Below are positions 32,474 to 42,045 of a stretch of DNA of 64,000 nucleotides, in pieces. Under the pieces are notes generated by a model, which was not told the DNA's origin, did no database searches, and saw only the letters and a list, made by a program, of their open reading frames with translations. How positions within the stretch are numbered: the first letter of the stretch is position 1; every line of letters begins with the position of its first letter. The position numbers and the translations under genes were made by a program. Source of the DNA: Fallopia convolvulus (lineage: Eukaryota; Streptophyta; Magnoliopsida; Caryophyllales; Polygonaceae); contig OZ024735.1 in assembly GCA_964016875.1 (NCBI GenBank), positions 11,083,338 to 11,147,337 on the forward strand, given 5' to 3'.

Positions 32474-34500
32474 TTCTCCTCCACTTGAGCTCGAATCATC
32501 TCTGATTCGACGTCGGAATCAAAATCTGGCACATAAAGAGAAACTCTCCTCCCGTCATAGTTAAACGAATAGGTATTAAGCATGCCATCATAAATAACTC
32601 TCCTATCGAATAACCATGGTCTACCTAACAAGATATGAGTGCATTCCATGTTTACCACATCACACATGATATCATCTACATAATTTCCTATGGAAACACG
32701 GACTAAACACTGATGAGTAACTAGATTAGGACCATCTGAATCATTTATCCCATTAAGACCATAATTAGTAGCCATAGGTTGTGTGTTTAATTGCAAGTGA
32801 TCAACTACCTTAGCATTAATAATGTTACAGCAGCTACCACTATCAATTATCATGCATAACACTTGATTCTTCACAGTACACCTAGTATGAAAAATATTTT
32901 CCCTTTGATCTAGCCTAGGTGTTTCTTGTAAAGTAAGAGTACGCATTGTTACCAAAGTTAGAGGCTGTTCGGTGCAATCAGGCTCAATAGCTTCTACGCC
33001 CTCTTCATCTTGTCCATTGCTCTCCTCCTCCACTTGATTTGGAAGTATATCTTCATCACTCACATATCCTCCATTGGTGGTGAGAAGCACTTGCTTTTGA
33101 TTTGGACAATCCTTGGCATAATGACCTCTTCCTTGACACTTGTAGCAAACTATATCACGTGTCCTTGGCTGATTTTGAGGTCCATTGTTGGGACGTCTTT
33201 GGCCTTGAAAACCTGTTGGTTTAGGTGAGCTAGAAGCTCCCTTTTGCTGCATAGAAAGGTTAGAAGAATAAGAATTGGAATTTGAACTAGGATTAGAAAC
33301 ATACCTCTTTGGTGCATTCCAAGCTTCCTTCTTCTTCCTTTGTTGTTGCTCATAAAGTAGTTGGGTTGAATGTACTAAGGCATTGAGATCCTTGATTTGT
33401 TGACTCTTCAATGTGTCTTTAATGGTTTGATTCAGTCCATCCATGAATTGGGTCCTTAGAGACCGTTGGGAATGATGAATTCCCGCTTTGAAGCTCAAAT
33501 CCTCTAGCTCATTGAAGTACTCGGTTGGAGACTTGGTACCTTGTTTGCATGTAACAACTTTCAGCCTCATGTGCTCGGTATGCTCTTCGGGCACATACTT
33601 CTTCCTCATGACAAACTTCAGCTGGCCCCAAGTTTCAATAGGTGGTAAGGCCTTTCTGATTCTATCTTCCTTCATTCTGAACCACCAATTCCTAGCGGTC
33701 CCAACGAAGTGAATAACAACAACTGGAACTTTCTCCCATTCTTCATAGCGCATGTGATCTAGAATGAAATTTGTAGCTTGTTCCCACTCTAGACACTTCT
33801 CTGGATTGAGCTCTCCACTGAATGGCTCTATCTTGATCTTTATATCACGCTTACCAATTTGATTGACTTGATGGTTAGCGTTGTTGTTGTTGTTGTTCGG
33901 CCTCTGTACTCCATAAGCTGGTGGAATATCTTCTACAACCTTAGCTTGGTTATAGAAATCATCAAGGGGAGGATGCCATGGGCGCCTTTCTTCCCCGGGA
34001 TAGCCATAAGTCACATCATCAAAAGGATTGTTGTATTGTTGTTGTTGTGGATGAGTGACTTGAGGATACCGGTTTGCTGTCTGATTATAGAATTGTTGAT
34101 GAGTAACCGGTGGAGTCCTTGTCCCTAAGCCTCGTCCTCTACCTCGGCCAGCCGTGGGTGAGTAATGAGCCGGGGGGTCTTGATCTTTGTTGTAGCTAGC
34201 AAGCACATCATGCTCTTCATCAATTGCTTGTTGCTTGCCTTTGTCGCTAATTGAGGCTTGGTTTGGGTCACTTGTAAGCTCTATTGCAGGGGCAACCTTA
34301 TGACTTCCTTGAGATGACTCAATCAAAGTGGCAAGTTGCTCCTCTAGATGCCGCAATTGTGGATTTATTGCAGCCGTGGCCAACTCTACAGCTCGAGCTT
34401 GACCATCTCGTACACTATCACTAATAGACAACCTGATGAAATTGATAGCCTCCTTAGAAAGGTTTAGTTCAGCCGGGTTAGGCTCATGCGGGATCACCAT
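32263..34500 (-). CDS. gag-protease protein of B4 (745 aa)
   Basis: One uninterrupted frame from an ATG just behind ttgtttcaggaaca. In order: an N-terminal gag region (1-220) with a GRGRGRG patch, the capsid core beginning IKIEPFSGELNP (about 230-400), a CCHC knuckle CYKCQGRGHYAKDC (about 450), and a retropepsin domain with CMIIDSGSCCN (about 550). At about residue 655 the protease end RRVSL is fused to YVPDFDSDVES, which in B1 is the integrase C-terminal extension. The tail crosses the purine tract into the LTR and ends with SPTDVDELIRVP and TRSRAKKIAQ. The joint lies at a shared tctctt (about 32536-32541), and about 4 kb encoding RT, RNase H and integrase core is gone. It is the only long B-family frame here without a stop. 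Production of virus-like particles is possible by inference; replication would need enzymes in trans. Confidence 0.8.
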   Translation of the reverse strand: MVIPHEPNPAELNLSKEAINFIRLSISDSVRDGQARAVELATAAINPQLRHLEEQLATLIESSQGSHKVAPAIELTSDPNQASISDKGKQQAIDEEHDVLASYNKDQDPPAHYSPTAGRGRGRGLGTRTPPVTHQQFYNQTANRYPQVTHPQQQQYNNPFDDVTYGYPGEERRPWHPPLDDFYNQAKVVEDIPPAYGVQRPNNNNNNANHQVNQIGKRDIKIKIEPFSGELNPEKCLEWEQATNFILDHMRYEEWEKVPVVVIHFVGTARNWWFRMKEDRIRKALPPIETWGQLKFVMRKKYVPEEHTEHMRLKVVTCKQGTKSPTEYFNELEDLSFKAGIHHSQRSLRTQFMDGLNQTIKDTLKSQQIKDLNALVHSTQLLYEQQQRKKKEAWNAPKRYVSNPSSNSNSYSSNLSMQQKGASSSPKPTGFQGQRRPNNGPQNQPRTRDIVCYKCQGRGHYAKDCPNQKQVLLTTNGGYVSDEDILPNQVEEESNGQDEEGVEAIEPDCTEQPLTLVTMRTLTLQETPRLDQRENIFHTRCTVKNQVLCMIIDSGSCCNIINAKVVDHLQLNTQPMATNYGLNGINDSDGPNLVTHQCLVRVSIGNYVDDIMCDVVNMECTHILLGRPWLFDRRVIYDGMLNTYSFNYDGRRVSLYVPDFDSDVESEMIRAQVEENDAVKPAISPTDVDELIRVPSDGPITRSRAKKIAQGTIAILVRLAAVLEEPTKPKWVSCIRHHFSPDYID

Positions 34501-35269
34501 TGTTCCTGAAACAAGCGAGAAAGTAGAGAGAGTAGTGTGGTCTAAAGCAAATCACAACAAGCAATACCACACCTTAATCAAGCCAAAACTTACCTCAAAG
34601 CAATCCAATCAACTTAATTTAGTTTTTGGGTTGAATTGAGGGAGTAAATGGGTAGATATAGTGTAGATATGGAATACTAATGATAAATAAAGGAAATATG
34701 CAGCTTAAGCAAATGACAAGTATGCAATAAGACAAGCTATGCAAATAATCCCTTTATGAGCTCTAAAACACATGCAATCTCTCAATTGACTCTATGCAAG
34801 TTAATAAAGCCAAATTAATCATGCAAGGACAGAAATATGGTGGGCTAAAAGTGACTTTTGTTTTGTCACTATTTCTCTTCAAAGTGATTTCTACTCAACT
34901 ATTTTTAAGCAAGTAGTCACTAGGGTTGAAAATGGCTTAAAACTAGTTGGGGTAGATCACTTTTGCTTTTCTGATTTTTTTTTTGAATTTATGCACAAAC
35001 TACTCTTGTGCTAGAATTGAGAAATAAGCAAAGCAATGCAACAATTGAATGCAAGGGCAAAAAACGAAACAACTAATCTGATTTTTTTTTATCTAAGTGA
35101 CTTTACACTACCAATGAAACCAACTAGAAGCCAAATTAACAAAGAAGAAATAGGCTAGGTCGAAATTATGGAATGCAATGATAAAAATCAGCAATTTATC
35201 AACAATGCAATATGAATCTCTATTGATCATGCAACATGCAATAAAAACTCATAAAAATTGTAGGAAGAC
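34501..35269 (-). other. Leader of B4, cut by A1
   Basis: Leader homologous to elements C and B2: tgatttgctttagaccac, aagtgatctacccc and gtcactttaagcc blocks in reverse. The + strand ends at ttgtaggaagac, where the A1 LTR starts; in B2 (about 20160) the same leader continues uninterrupted with aaaagctaatc. Confidence 0.75.
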
Positions 35270-36237
35270 TGATGAGGGACCATCTAGGCAGCTTCCACCG
35301 GGCGCGCCTACACTCTTTGATGGACCACTCACTCGTGCTCGAGCCAAGAAGCTACAACATGAGATGAATGCTTTTGTGGGCTACACTATGGCTAAGGAGG
35401 CAGGAGCATGTATGGAGTCCTAGGGCGGTCTGCGTCTTGAGCGCCGAGGGATCTTCGAGCCAAGGCTGTAGCGACGCGCACCAAACCGACGTTGCAACGG
35501 CGCGTCCTAACTCCAGCGATGCAGCGCTGCGCCTTCGCCAGCATAGGGATGCAACGGCGCGCCCTTGAGCGCGCCTGTCCGCGTGTGTGCGCGCTTGTCC
35601 GAGAATGAGCAAGCATGCGACGTCGGCCTATGTTGGGCTTATTTCTGAATTGGGCCATTTTGGGCTATTGACTATCTTTTATTTTAATTAGACTTTAATT
35701 ATTATTTCCTTGTAATTTATGGACATATAAATAGCTTTTAGGTAGTTAATTTTCAGATGAGACAACTCATTTGTAATTTCCAATTCTCCTTGCAATAGAG
35801 AGAAAACGAGAGCTTTGGCTTTCAACGTGTGTGTGTTTGCAGCTTGGTTTGTTTTGGATTGTGTCAATTTCATAGAAGATTGGTGCCTTTCAACAATCAC
35901 GAGCCCCTTTCTCGTGCTACAAGGCTTGCTCCTTGTTTGTGTGAGATCGTAAAGGTTGGTTTCTCGATCAATCTAGTTGGTTCTTGTCTCTTCGAGCCAA
36001 GGGTCTTCTAGTTGTTTCTGGGAGTTGATCTTCAGTCCTTTATTGAGTCGTTTCCTTGTTTCTTTGTTGCGTTTGTTTGTCGTCACCGAGTCTGTTTTGT
36101 GTCTTTGAGTCGTTGCTTCCATTGTTCTCATTGAGTCGCTTTCGTTTGAATCCATTTCTGACCACTTTGTTCTTGTTTCTATTGTTTGAGTCACGAACGT
36201 CGAAGATCGGGCATCAAGCGGCCTTAATCCCGCATCA
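35270..36237 (+). repeat. 5' LTR of A1 (968 bp)
   Basis: It starts tgatgagggaccatctagg and ends taatcccgcatca. The first part encodes GAPTLFDGPLTRARAKKLQHEM, the C-terminal tail when it serves as 3' LTR. A CpG-rich block (about 35440-35600, several gcgcgcc) lies upstream of a clear TATA box (tataaata, 35726-35733). Confidence 0.92.
35726..35733 (+). promoter_or_regulatory. TATA box in A1 LTR
   Basis: tataaata in ggacatataaatagc, conserved in the A LTRs at about 42555, 49545, 51950 and 61000 (reverse). Transcription would be expected to start about 30 bp downstream. Confidence 0.6.
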
Positions 36238-36240
36238 AAT

Positions 36241-36252
36241 TGGTATCAGAGC
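36241..36252 (+). other. Primer binding site of A1
   Basis: TGGTATCAGAGC lies three bases after the LTR end. It is the standard complement to the 3' end of plant initiator tRNA-Met. Confidence 0.9.
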
Positions 36253-37426
36253 TTCGTTGTAGACGTTCTTCTTGTGTTCGAGTCGATCCTCCATTAGAGT
36301 CCACAAAATCCAAAAAGAAAAACGTCCTCAAGGTCAGGTTGATTAATTCCTTTGCTTTAATTAACTTGATAGTACTAACCATTTGTTGCTTGTGTAGTGG
36401 TTTGTTTTTGCCCAGCCAAACACACCCTAAACTTCAAGTAACCGTCACCAACACCACCTCCTGCCCACCACCTTCATAAAAACGTCCACCACCTTCCTAG
36501 AACCATCAGCCACGTTTGAATTAAGTAAGGAGGAGCTGATTTAATTTAATTAAGTCAGAAATTCAATTACCTTTCCCACCTCCTACATTTAAGGTTGACT
36601 AGTTCAAAGATTCTAACAACCTTCATTTCAGCCACAAAAGCTACACCCACCTCCTACAAAGTAGCAAGATCCATTCCAATCCATTCCCACACTCTCCCAA
36701 CGTCCAAATTCATACCCCACCTCCTACATTTCAGCCTTGAGACCGATTCAACCCACAACCCACCCAACGTCCAAAATTCACCTCATTCTTGCACATAATA
36801 TTCATATCCTGCATTAGTATTTTATTTCGTGATTATTCTTGTAATTATTTCTGTTTAAAAAAAAAAAAAAAAAGAGAATCAAAAAAAAAAAAAAATCGAA
36901 AAATCAGAAATATCTCTTACGTTTCATACATCAAGTTGCATTTCATACTAGTGCATAGTCTAAGTATATTTCATTCAGTGCAAGCATTGTGTCTTCTCTC
37001 CTTTTTCATTCTTTGGACGCCATTGACGAGACCTACCTCCACAAAGAGCCACCCTTATCCTCACCTAACAAACCATTCCAAGTCGCACTTGGTTAAGGAA
37101 TTCAAGGTGAAAAGGACTTAATCAGGTTGATCTCTTCCTTGTCTTTTCATTTCATCCTTGTTTATAATCGAGTCATCTTCTCATTTTCTCTAATTCTTCT
37201 ATGCTACATTCGAGTCTTCTTTGTTTAACTTCTTGTCTCTCCAACCTTGTCTCTGCTCGTGTTTGATTGATCTACTAAACTTCAACTTGATTTTGATCAT
37301 TTCAAAGTAGATTGCAACAACAAGCTCGATCACACCACCCGAGAGTGAGAGCGAGTGAAATACAAGCGAGGAGTTTATTGATTTGACTAACATTAACCAT
37401 TTGCTTGTAGTGCATTGTGTGTGATC
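36253..37426 (+). other. Leader of A1
   Basis: Untranslated leader with long A runs (36856-36895). Two related modules occur: caggttgat...ctaaccatttgttgcttgtgtag (36335-36397) and caggttgat...ttaaccatttgcttgtag (37123-37410). The second ends 16 bp before the gag ATG and has the look of an intron with acceptor. No convincing gene is seen. Confidence 0.6.
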
Positions 37427-40400
37427 ATGTCAGGAGACGAGAGAGGATCCCACCGATCCAGGAGCCCCGACCCGGTTCACCCCGATGTGTTCAACTTGTT
37501 GAGCTCTCTCAACAGCAACATGGCGCGCCTCAATTCGCGCATGGCTGCCTTGGAGGCGCAAACAATTACGACGCCTCAACCGGGGGCTGCACCGAGCGTC
37601 GCGCCAGGTACCGCGCCAACGGCGCACGATCCAACCACAGCGGCGAGCCAAGAGCAAGGGCGCGCTCGTGAGTCCGCGCCTACGTTCCATCCGTCCAACA
37701 TGGATCCGAATTTTGCCTCCACTTCCCATCATCAAAACAGGGAAGATCACTTGAACTCAACTCATTTCCATTCTCCCGGGATTTTTGCTCATGGGATTCC
37801 AATTAGCCAATTACCCTCTCCCGCTAGGGAAGGGCAAAATCGTGCTAATAATTTTCAAGATTTTCAGGGACATAGGAGAGCTCCAGGACAAGGATACCCG
37901 TTTGACGAGTATGACGCCGAGGACGAGGATCCATGGGAAGGCTACTCACGGCGCGACGATAGGGACAGGCGTCCAAGGCGGCCTAGAGAGCCCGAGCAAG
38001 ATGGAGTAGGAAAAATCAAAGTGAAGATCCCAGCCTTTGAAGGCAAGTGTGATCCGGACGTTTACATGGAGTGGGAGACGAAAATTGAACAAATATGGAA
38101 TTGCCATAACTTTGCCGAGCATAAAAAGGTACAACTCGCCACCCTTGAATTTTCCGGTTATGCACTAATCTGGTGGGATAATCTAGTAAAGGAAAGGAGA
38201 AGAGCTCTTGACGCACCAATAGGAACTTGGGAGCAAATGAAGGCCCTCATGAGGAGGCGTTTCATTCCCCAACATTATGCACGTGAGCTGCGTCAAAGAT
38301 TGGAGAATCTAAAGCAAGGTTCAATGAGTGCCGAGGAAACTTACAATGCCATGCAGGTGGCAATGGTAAGGGCCGATGTGGATGAGGATGAAGAGTCCAC
38401 AATGGCACGTTTCCTTCGAATTTTACACCCTTATTTAGCTAATGAGGTCGATTTATATCCATATACTACTATGACTGGTTTGTTACATTTAGCTATGAAG
38501 GTCGAGAAAAAGAACAAGGCACGGATTCTAGGAGGCCGAGGCACGAGTAACCAGCCCAACGCATGGAGGAACAACCGTGGCCAGGCCATGTCTTATGGAA
38601 AGGAAGGCGCGCCTACAAAGGAACGAGGAAGCACCGCCGACGCCTATGGAGATCAAGCTGGCCGAACCAAGCCTTCCGCGGGCACCGCGCCATCCTACAA
38701 CAAGGGCCCCAATAGTGGAGCTTCGGCAACCCCTAAGGGCAGTACCTCTAACCCTTCCTCTAGAGCTAGGGATATTGTGTATTTTAAGTGCCAAGGTAGG
38801 GGTCACATGATGAAAGATTGCCCTAACAAGAAAACACTTTTAATCAATCATTTAGGCCAATATGAATCGGAGGAAGAAATTGATGATGTGCATGAAAATG
38901 AGCCTAATAATGATGAGTTGCATGATGATGAGGATGAGATAGAGTATGAATCAGGGGAGTCTTTAATTGCTAGACGTAACATGCATATAAAACCAGTCCC
39001 TTGTGAAGATAATCAACGTGAAAATCTATTTCATACTCGATGTTTAATTAAGGGTAAGGTTTGCAACATGATAATAGATAGTGGAAGTTGCTGTAACATT
39101 GCTAGTCTTGAAATGGTACAAAAACTGCAATTATCTATGACTCAACACCCTAGACCTTATAAATTGCATTGGATGAACGATTGTGGAGAACTTAAAGTGA
39201 ACAAGCAAGCGCATGTTTCTATTAAATTAGGGCATTACGAGGATGTTGTTCTTTGTGATGTAGTTCCTATGCAGGCTTGTCACATTTTATTAGGTCGCCC
39301 ATGGCAATATGATAGGAAGGTCACGCATGATGGATTCACCAACCGGAACACCTTCACCTACAATGGCCAAACCATAGTGCTCAAACCCATGACGCCTATG
39401 CAGGTGGCCGAGGAGTTTGACAAAAAGAAGGTAAGTAAGGTAAGTGGAGAAGGTGAGGGAAAGAAGGGGACAGCTCGGGGTAAGACGAGCTCACCTAACA
39501 ATCTCCCACCCTCCAGCGCACTTTTGGCTTCCAAGCGGGAGTTAGAGACCGAGTATTTGGATGGGCAAACAACACTCATGCTCTTGTGCAAGGAGCTGAG
39601 TTTGTTGAATGAGGAACTTAGAGCCTCTTTGCCCCCACAAATTTTGGGGCTCATTGAGGAATACAATGACGTGTTTCCCGATGAGATACCGGTTGGCTTA
39701 CCTCCAATTCGAGGAATCGAGCATCAAATTGATCTCATTCCCGGAGCATCTCTGCCTAATAGGCCAGCCTATCGTATGAACCCCAAGGAGACTCACGAAG
39801 TCCAATCCCAAGTCCAAGAGTTATTGGATAAGGGATACATTAGGGAAAGTTTAAGCCCTTGTGCTGTACCGGTGTTGCTAGTGCCTAAGAAAGACAACAC
39901 GTGGCGTATGTGTGTCGATTGTAGGTCTATTAACAACATACCGGTAAAGTATAGGCACCCCATCCCTCGTCTAGACGACATGCTAGATGAATTGCATGGA
40001 GCCACTATCTTTTCAAAGATAGATTTAAAAAGTGGCTACCATCAAATAAGGATGAAGGAGGGGGACGAATGGAAAACAGCCTTCAAGACCAAGTCTGGTC
40101 TCTATGAATGGCTTGTTATGCCATTCGGGCTTACAAACGCCCCAAGTACTTTCATGCGTCTAATGAATCATGTGCTTAGAAACTTCATAGGGAAATTTGT
40201 TGTTGTTTATTTTGATGATATTCTGATCTATAGCAAATCCCTAGAAACGCATGAAGATCATTTGAGGGAAGTACTCTCTACACTTAGATTAGAGCACTTG
40301 TATGCAAATTTGAAGAAATGTGAATTGTGCACTAATCATGTCACTTTTCTTGGGTTTGTAGTGAGCTCCAAAGGATTACAAGTAGACGAAGCCAAGATAA

Positions 40401-41629
40401 AGGCGATTCAAGAGTGGCCGACGCCTACCTCCATTGGCCAAGTCAGGAGCTTCCACGGCCTCGCCAGCTTCTATCGGAGATTTGTGAGGGATTTTAGCAC
40501 CATTGTTGCTCCCTTGACCGAAATCACTAAGAAGAGGAGTGAATTCAAGTGGGAGAAGGCACAAGAGAGGGCATTCAACGCCCTAAAGGACAGATTGACG
40601 CATGCCCCATTGTTGGCCTTGCCCGACTTCACTCGTCCCTTCGAAGTGGAGTTTGATGCGAGTGGCATTGGAATTGGAGGCGTTCTCATGCAGGAAGGTA
40701 AGCCTATTGCCTTCTTTTCTGAAAAATTGAAAGATGCATGTTTAAACTACTCGACTTATGATAAAGAGTTATATGCTTTGTTTCGAGTGTTAAAAACATG
40801 GCAACATTATCTTTGGCCTAGTGAATTTGTCTTGAAAACTGACCATGAATCCTTAAAACATTTCAAGAGTCAAGATAAATTGGATAGAAGGCATGGTAGG
40901 TGGATGGAATTCATTGAGACATTTCCATATGTCATAAAATATAAAAAGGGAAAGGATAATGTAGTAGCCGATGCCTTGTCACGTCGCCATGCTTTGCTTG
41001 TCTCATTAGATTCTAGAGTGTTAGGATTTACTTACATTCGTGAATTATATGAGAATGATATTGATTTTGGCGATGCTTTTAAGTGCTGCACGCAAAGGGG
41101 TTCGGATGAGAAATACTACATTCATGATGGATTTTTATTTAGAGTAGATAAAGTTTGCATTCCTCGTTGCTCTTTGCGTTTATTGTTGGTTGAGGAAGCC
41201 CATAAAGGCGGCCTAATGGGACATTTTGGGAGGGATAAGACTTATCATACTCTTAGGGCTCATTTTTACTGGCCACACATGCTTAGAGACGTTGAAAATG
41301 TAGTTAAGCGTTGTGTTGATTGTTTAAGAGCCAAATCTAGGTTGATGCCACATGGACTTTACACCCCTTTGCCTACGCCTACGGCCCCGTGGGAGGATTT
41401 ATCCATGGACTTTATAGTAGGGTTGCCTAGGACTAAGAAGGGGAGAGATTCAATTATGGTGGTAGTTGACCGATTTTCAAGTCTTGGGAAGCAAAGGACC
41501 GAAAAATGGGTTTTACTGAGAGCTATTCAAGTCTTACGGGAATCTTATCTTCAGTTTAAATTTCTATCTTTATTTATTTTTATTAAGGTCGATTTTTATT
41601 TATTTATGTTAAGAGGATTTCGACCATAG
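37427..41629 (+). CDS. gag-pol: gag-pol polyprotein of A1, integrase truncated
   Basis: One frame of 1400 codons from ATG (MSGDERGSHRSRSPDP); this start is chosen because the protein begins the same way in A2 and A4. Domains: basic and disordered N-terminus (1-190), capsid core from IPAFEGKCDPDVYMEWE (about 200-365), nucleocapsid knuckle at 452-465 in which the first cysteine is tyrosine (YFKCQGRGHMMKDC), retropepsin with D551 in IIDSGSCCN, RT with GYHQIRMKEGDEW and Y928-F-D-D, RNase H with D1077 in DASGIGIGG, integrase HHCC (HKGGLMGHFG...CVDCLRAKS) and the first catalytic aspartate D1328 in MDFIVGLP. After VVVDRFS the frame enters foreign LTR sequence for about 50 codons. Gag, PR, RT and RNase H may be functional apart from the knuckle; integrase is not. 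Confidence 0.88.
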   Translation: MSGDERGSHRSRSPDPVHPDVFNLLSSLNSNMARLNSRMAALEAQTITTPQPGAAPSVAPGTAPTAHDPTTAASQEQGRARESAPTFHPSNMDPNFASTSHHQNREDHLNSTHFHSPGIFAHGIPISQLPSPAREGQNRANNFQDFQGHRRAPGQGYPFDEYDAEDEDPWEGYSRRDDRDRRPRRPREPEQDGVGKIKVKIPAFEGKCDPDVYMEWETKIEQIWNCHNFAEHKKVQLATLEFSGYALIWWDNLVKERRRALDAPIGTWEQMKALMRRRFIPQHYARELRQRLENLKQGSMSAEETYNAMQVAMVRADVDEDEESTMARFLRILHPYLANEVDLYPYTTMTGLLHLAMKVEKKNKARILGGRGTSNQPNAWRNNRGQAMSYGKEGAPTKERGSTADAYGDQAGRTKPSAGTAPSYNKGPNSGASATPKGSTSNPSSRARDIVYFKCQGRGHMMKDCPNKKTLLINHLGQYESEEEIDDVHENEPNNDELHDDEDEIEYESGESLIARRNMHIKPVPCEDNQRENLFHTRCLIKGKVCNMIIDSGSCCNIASLEMVQKLQLSMTQHPRPYKLHWMNDCGELKVNKQAHVSIKLGHYEDVVLCDVVPMQACHILLGRPWQYDRKVTHDGFTNRNTFTYNGQTIVLKPMTPMQVAEEFDKKKVSKVSGEGEGKKGTARGKTSSPNNLPPSSALLASKRELETEYLDGQTTLMLLCKELSLLNEELRASLPPQILGLIEEYNDVFPDEIPVGLPPIRGIEHQIDLIPGASLPNRPAYRMNPKETHEVQSQVQELLDKGYIRESLSPCAVPVLLVPKKDNTWRMCVDCRSINNIPVKYRHPIPRLDDMLDELHGATIFSKIDLKSGYHQIRMKEGDEWKTAFKTKSGLYEWLVMPFGLTNAPSTFMRLMNHVLRNFIGKFVVVYFDDILIYSKSLETHEDHLREVLSTLRLEHLYANLKKCELCTNHVTFLGFVVSSKGLQVDEAKIKAIQEWPTPTSIGQVRSFHGLASFYRRFVRDFSTIVAPLTEITKKRSEFKWEKAQERAFNALKDRLTHAPLLALPDFTRPFEVEFDASGIGIGGVLMQEGKPIAFFSEKLKDACLNYSTYDKELYALFRVLKTWQHYLWPSEFVLKTDHESLKHFKSQDKLDRRHGRWMEFIETFPYVIKYKKGKDNVVADALSRRHALLVSLDSRVLGFTYIRELYENDIDFGDAFKCCTQRGSDEKYYIHDGFLFRVDKVCIPRCSLRLLLVEEAHKGGLMGHFGRDKTYHTLRAHFYWPHMLRDVENVVKRCVDCLRAKSRLMPHGLYTPLPTPTAPWEDLSMDFIVGLPRTKKGRDSIMVVVDRFSSLGKQRTEKWVLLRAIQVLRESYLQFKFLSLFIFIKVDFYLFMLRGFRP

Positions 41630-42045
41630 GCTGATGTTAGTGGTTGATTATTCTCTCTCCTGTGTTTTTATTATCTTTTAGATATTTTGAGTTTGTTAGG
41701 ATATTTTCTTAAATAAATAAATCAGTCATAATTTATTTTATTTAAGGGAATCTAGATAGATATTATTATAGATATTTTATTATATCTTGGGAAGCAAGAC
41801 AAGGAGGCTTATTCTATCTTGTTAGGGCCGGTCATATGCTCCTCCTTGCTCCTCAAGTAATAGCTTTGTATTATCTATTTATACTCTTGTTATTTCATTC
41901 AATAAAATCAGCTTGAGATTAGATAAACCCTAAGAAAGGTTTATCTAGTCTTTGGGCTCCAAAAATCACAAGTGTTCTATGCATTCAAGTTTTCGGCCGA
42001 ACCATCATCATCATCGAATTCTCTTTCTCTCTCTCGTGTTGTTTA
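41481..42045 (+). repeat. Orphan LTR fragment (B/C/D type) between A1 and A2
   Basis: Forward LTR middle and 3' part, from aaaggaccgaaaaatggg to ctctctcgtgttg. The first dozen bases (cttgggaagcaa) also occur 250 bp further on in these LTRs and look like repair filler at the A1 break. It is cut on the right by the A2 3' LTR, and its type-specific start is missing. Confidence 0.8.

Larger units (their letters stand above)
31332..35269 (-). mobile_element. Element B4: non-autonomous gag-protease element
   Basis: Reading from right to left: leader (35269-34501), one open gag-protease frame (34500-32263), the purine tract agtggaggagaa just inside the LTR and a full 3' LTR (32473-31332). RT, RNase H and integrase are absent. 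The leader is cut at 35269 by the A1 5' LTR, so the B4 5' LTR and primer site are not in the window. Confidence 0.85.
35270..41480 (+). mobile_element. Element A1: CRM-like chromovirus, 3' end lost
   Basis: A 5' LTR (35270-36237), a perfect initiator tRNA-Met primer site, a 1.2-kb leader and an open gag-pol frame up to the integrase core. At about 41479 it breaks into LTR sequence of another family, so the integrase core, C-terminus and 3' LTR are missing. It inserted into the B4 leader; the left target bases would be aagac, and the right side is lost. With A2 it forms an inverted pair. Confidence 0.88.

Noticed and set aside
36855..36895. Poly(A) tract as evidence of a retroposed gene
   Set aside because: The same A-run is at the same leader position in A2 and A4, so it is part of the element leader.
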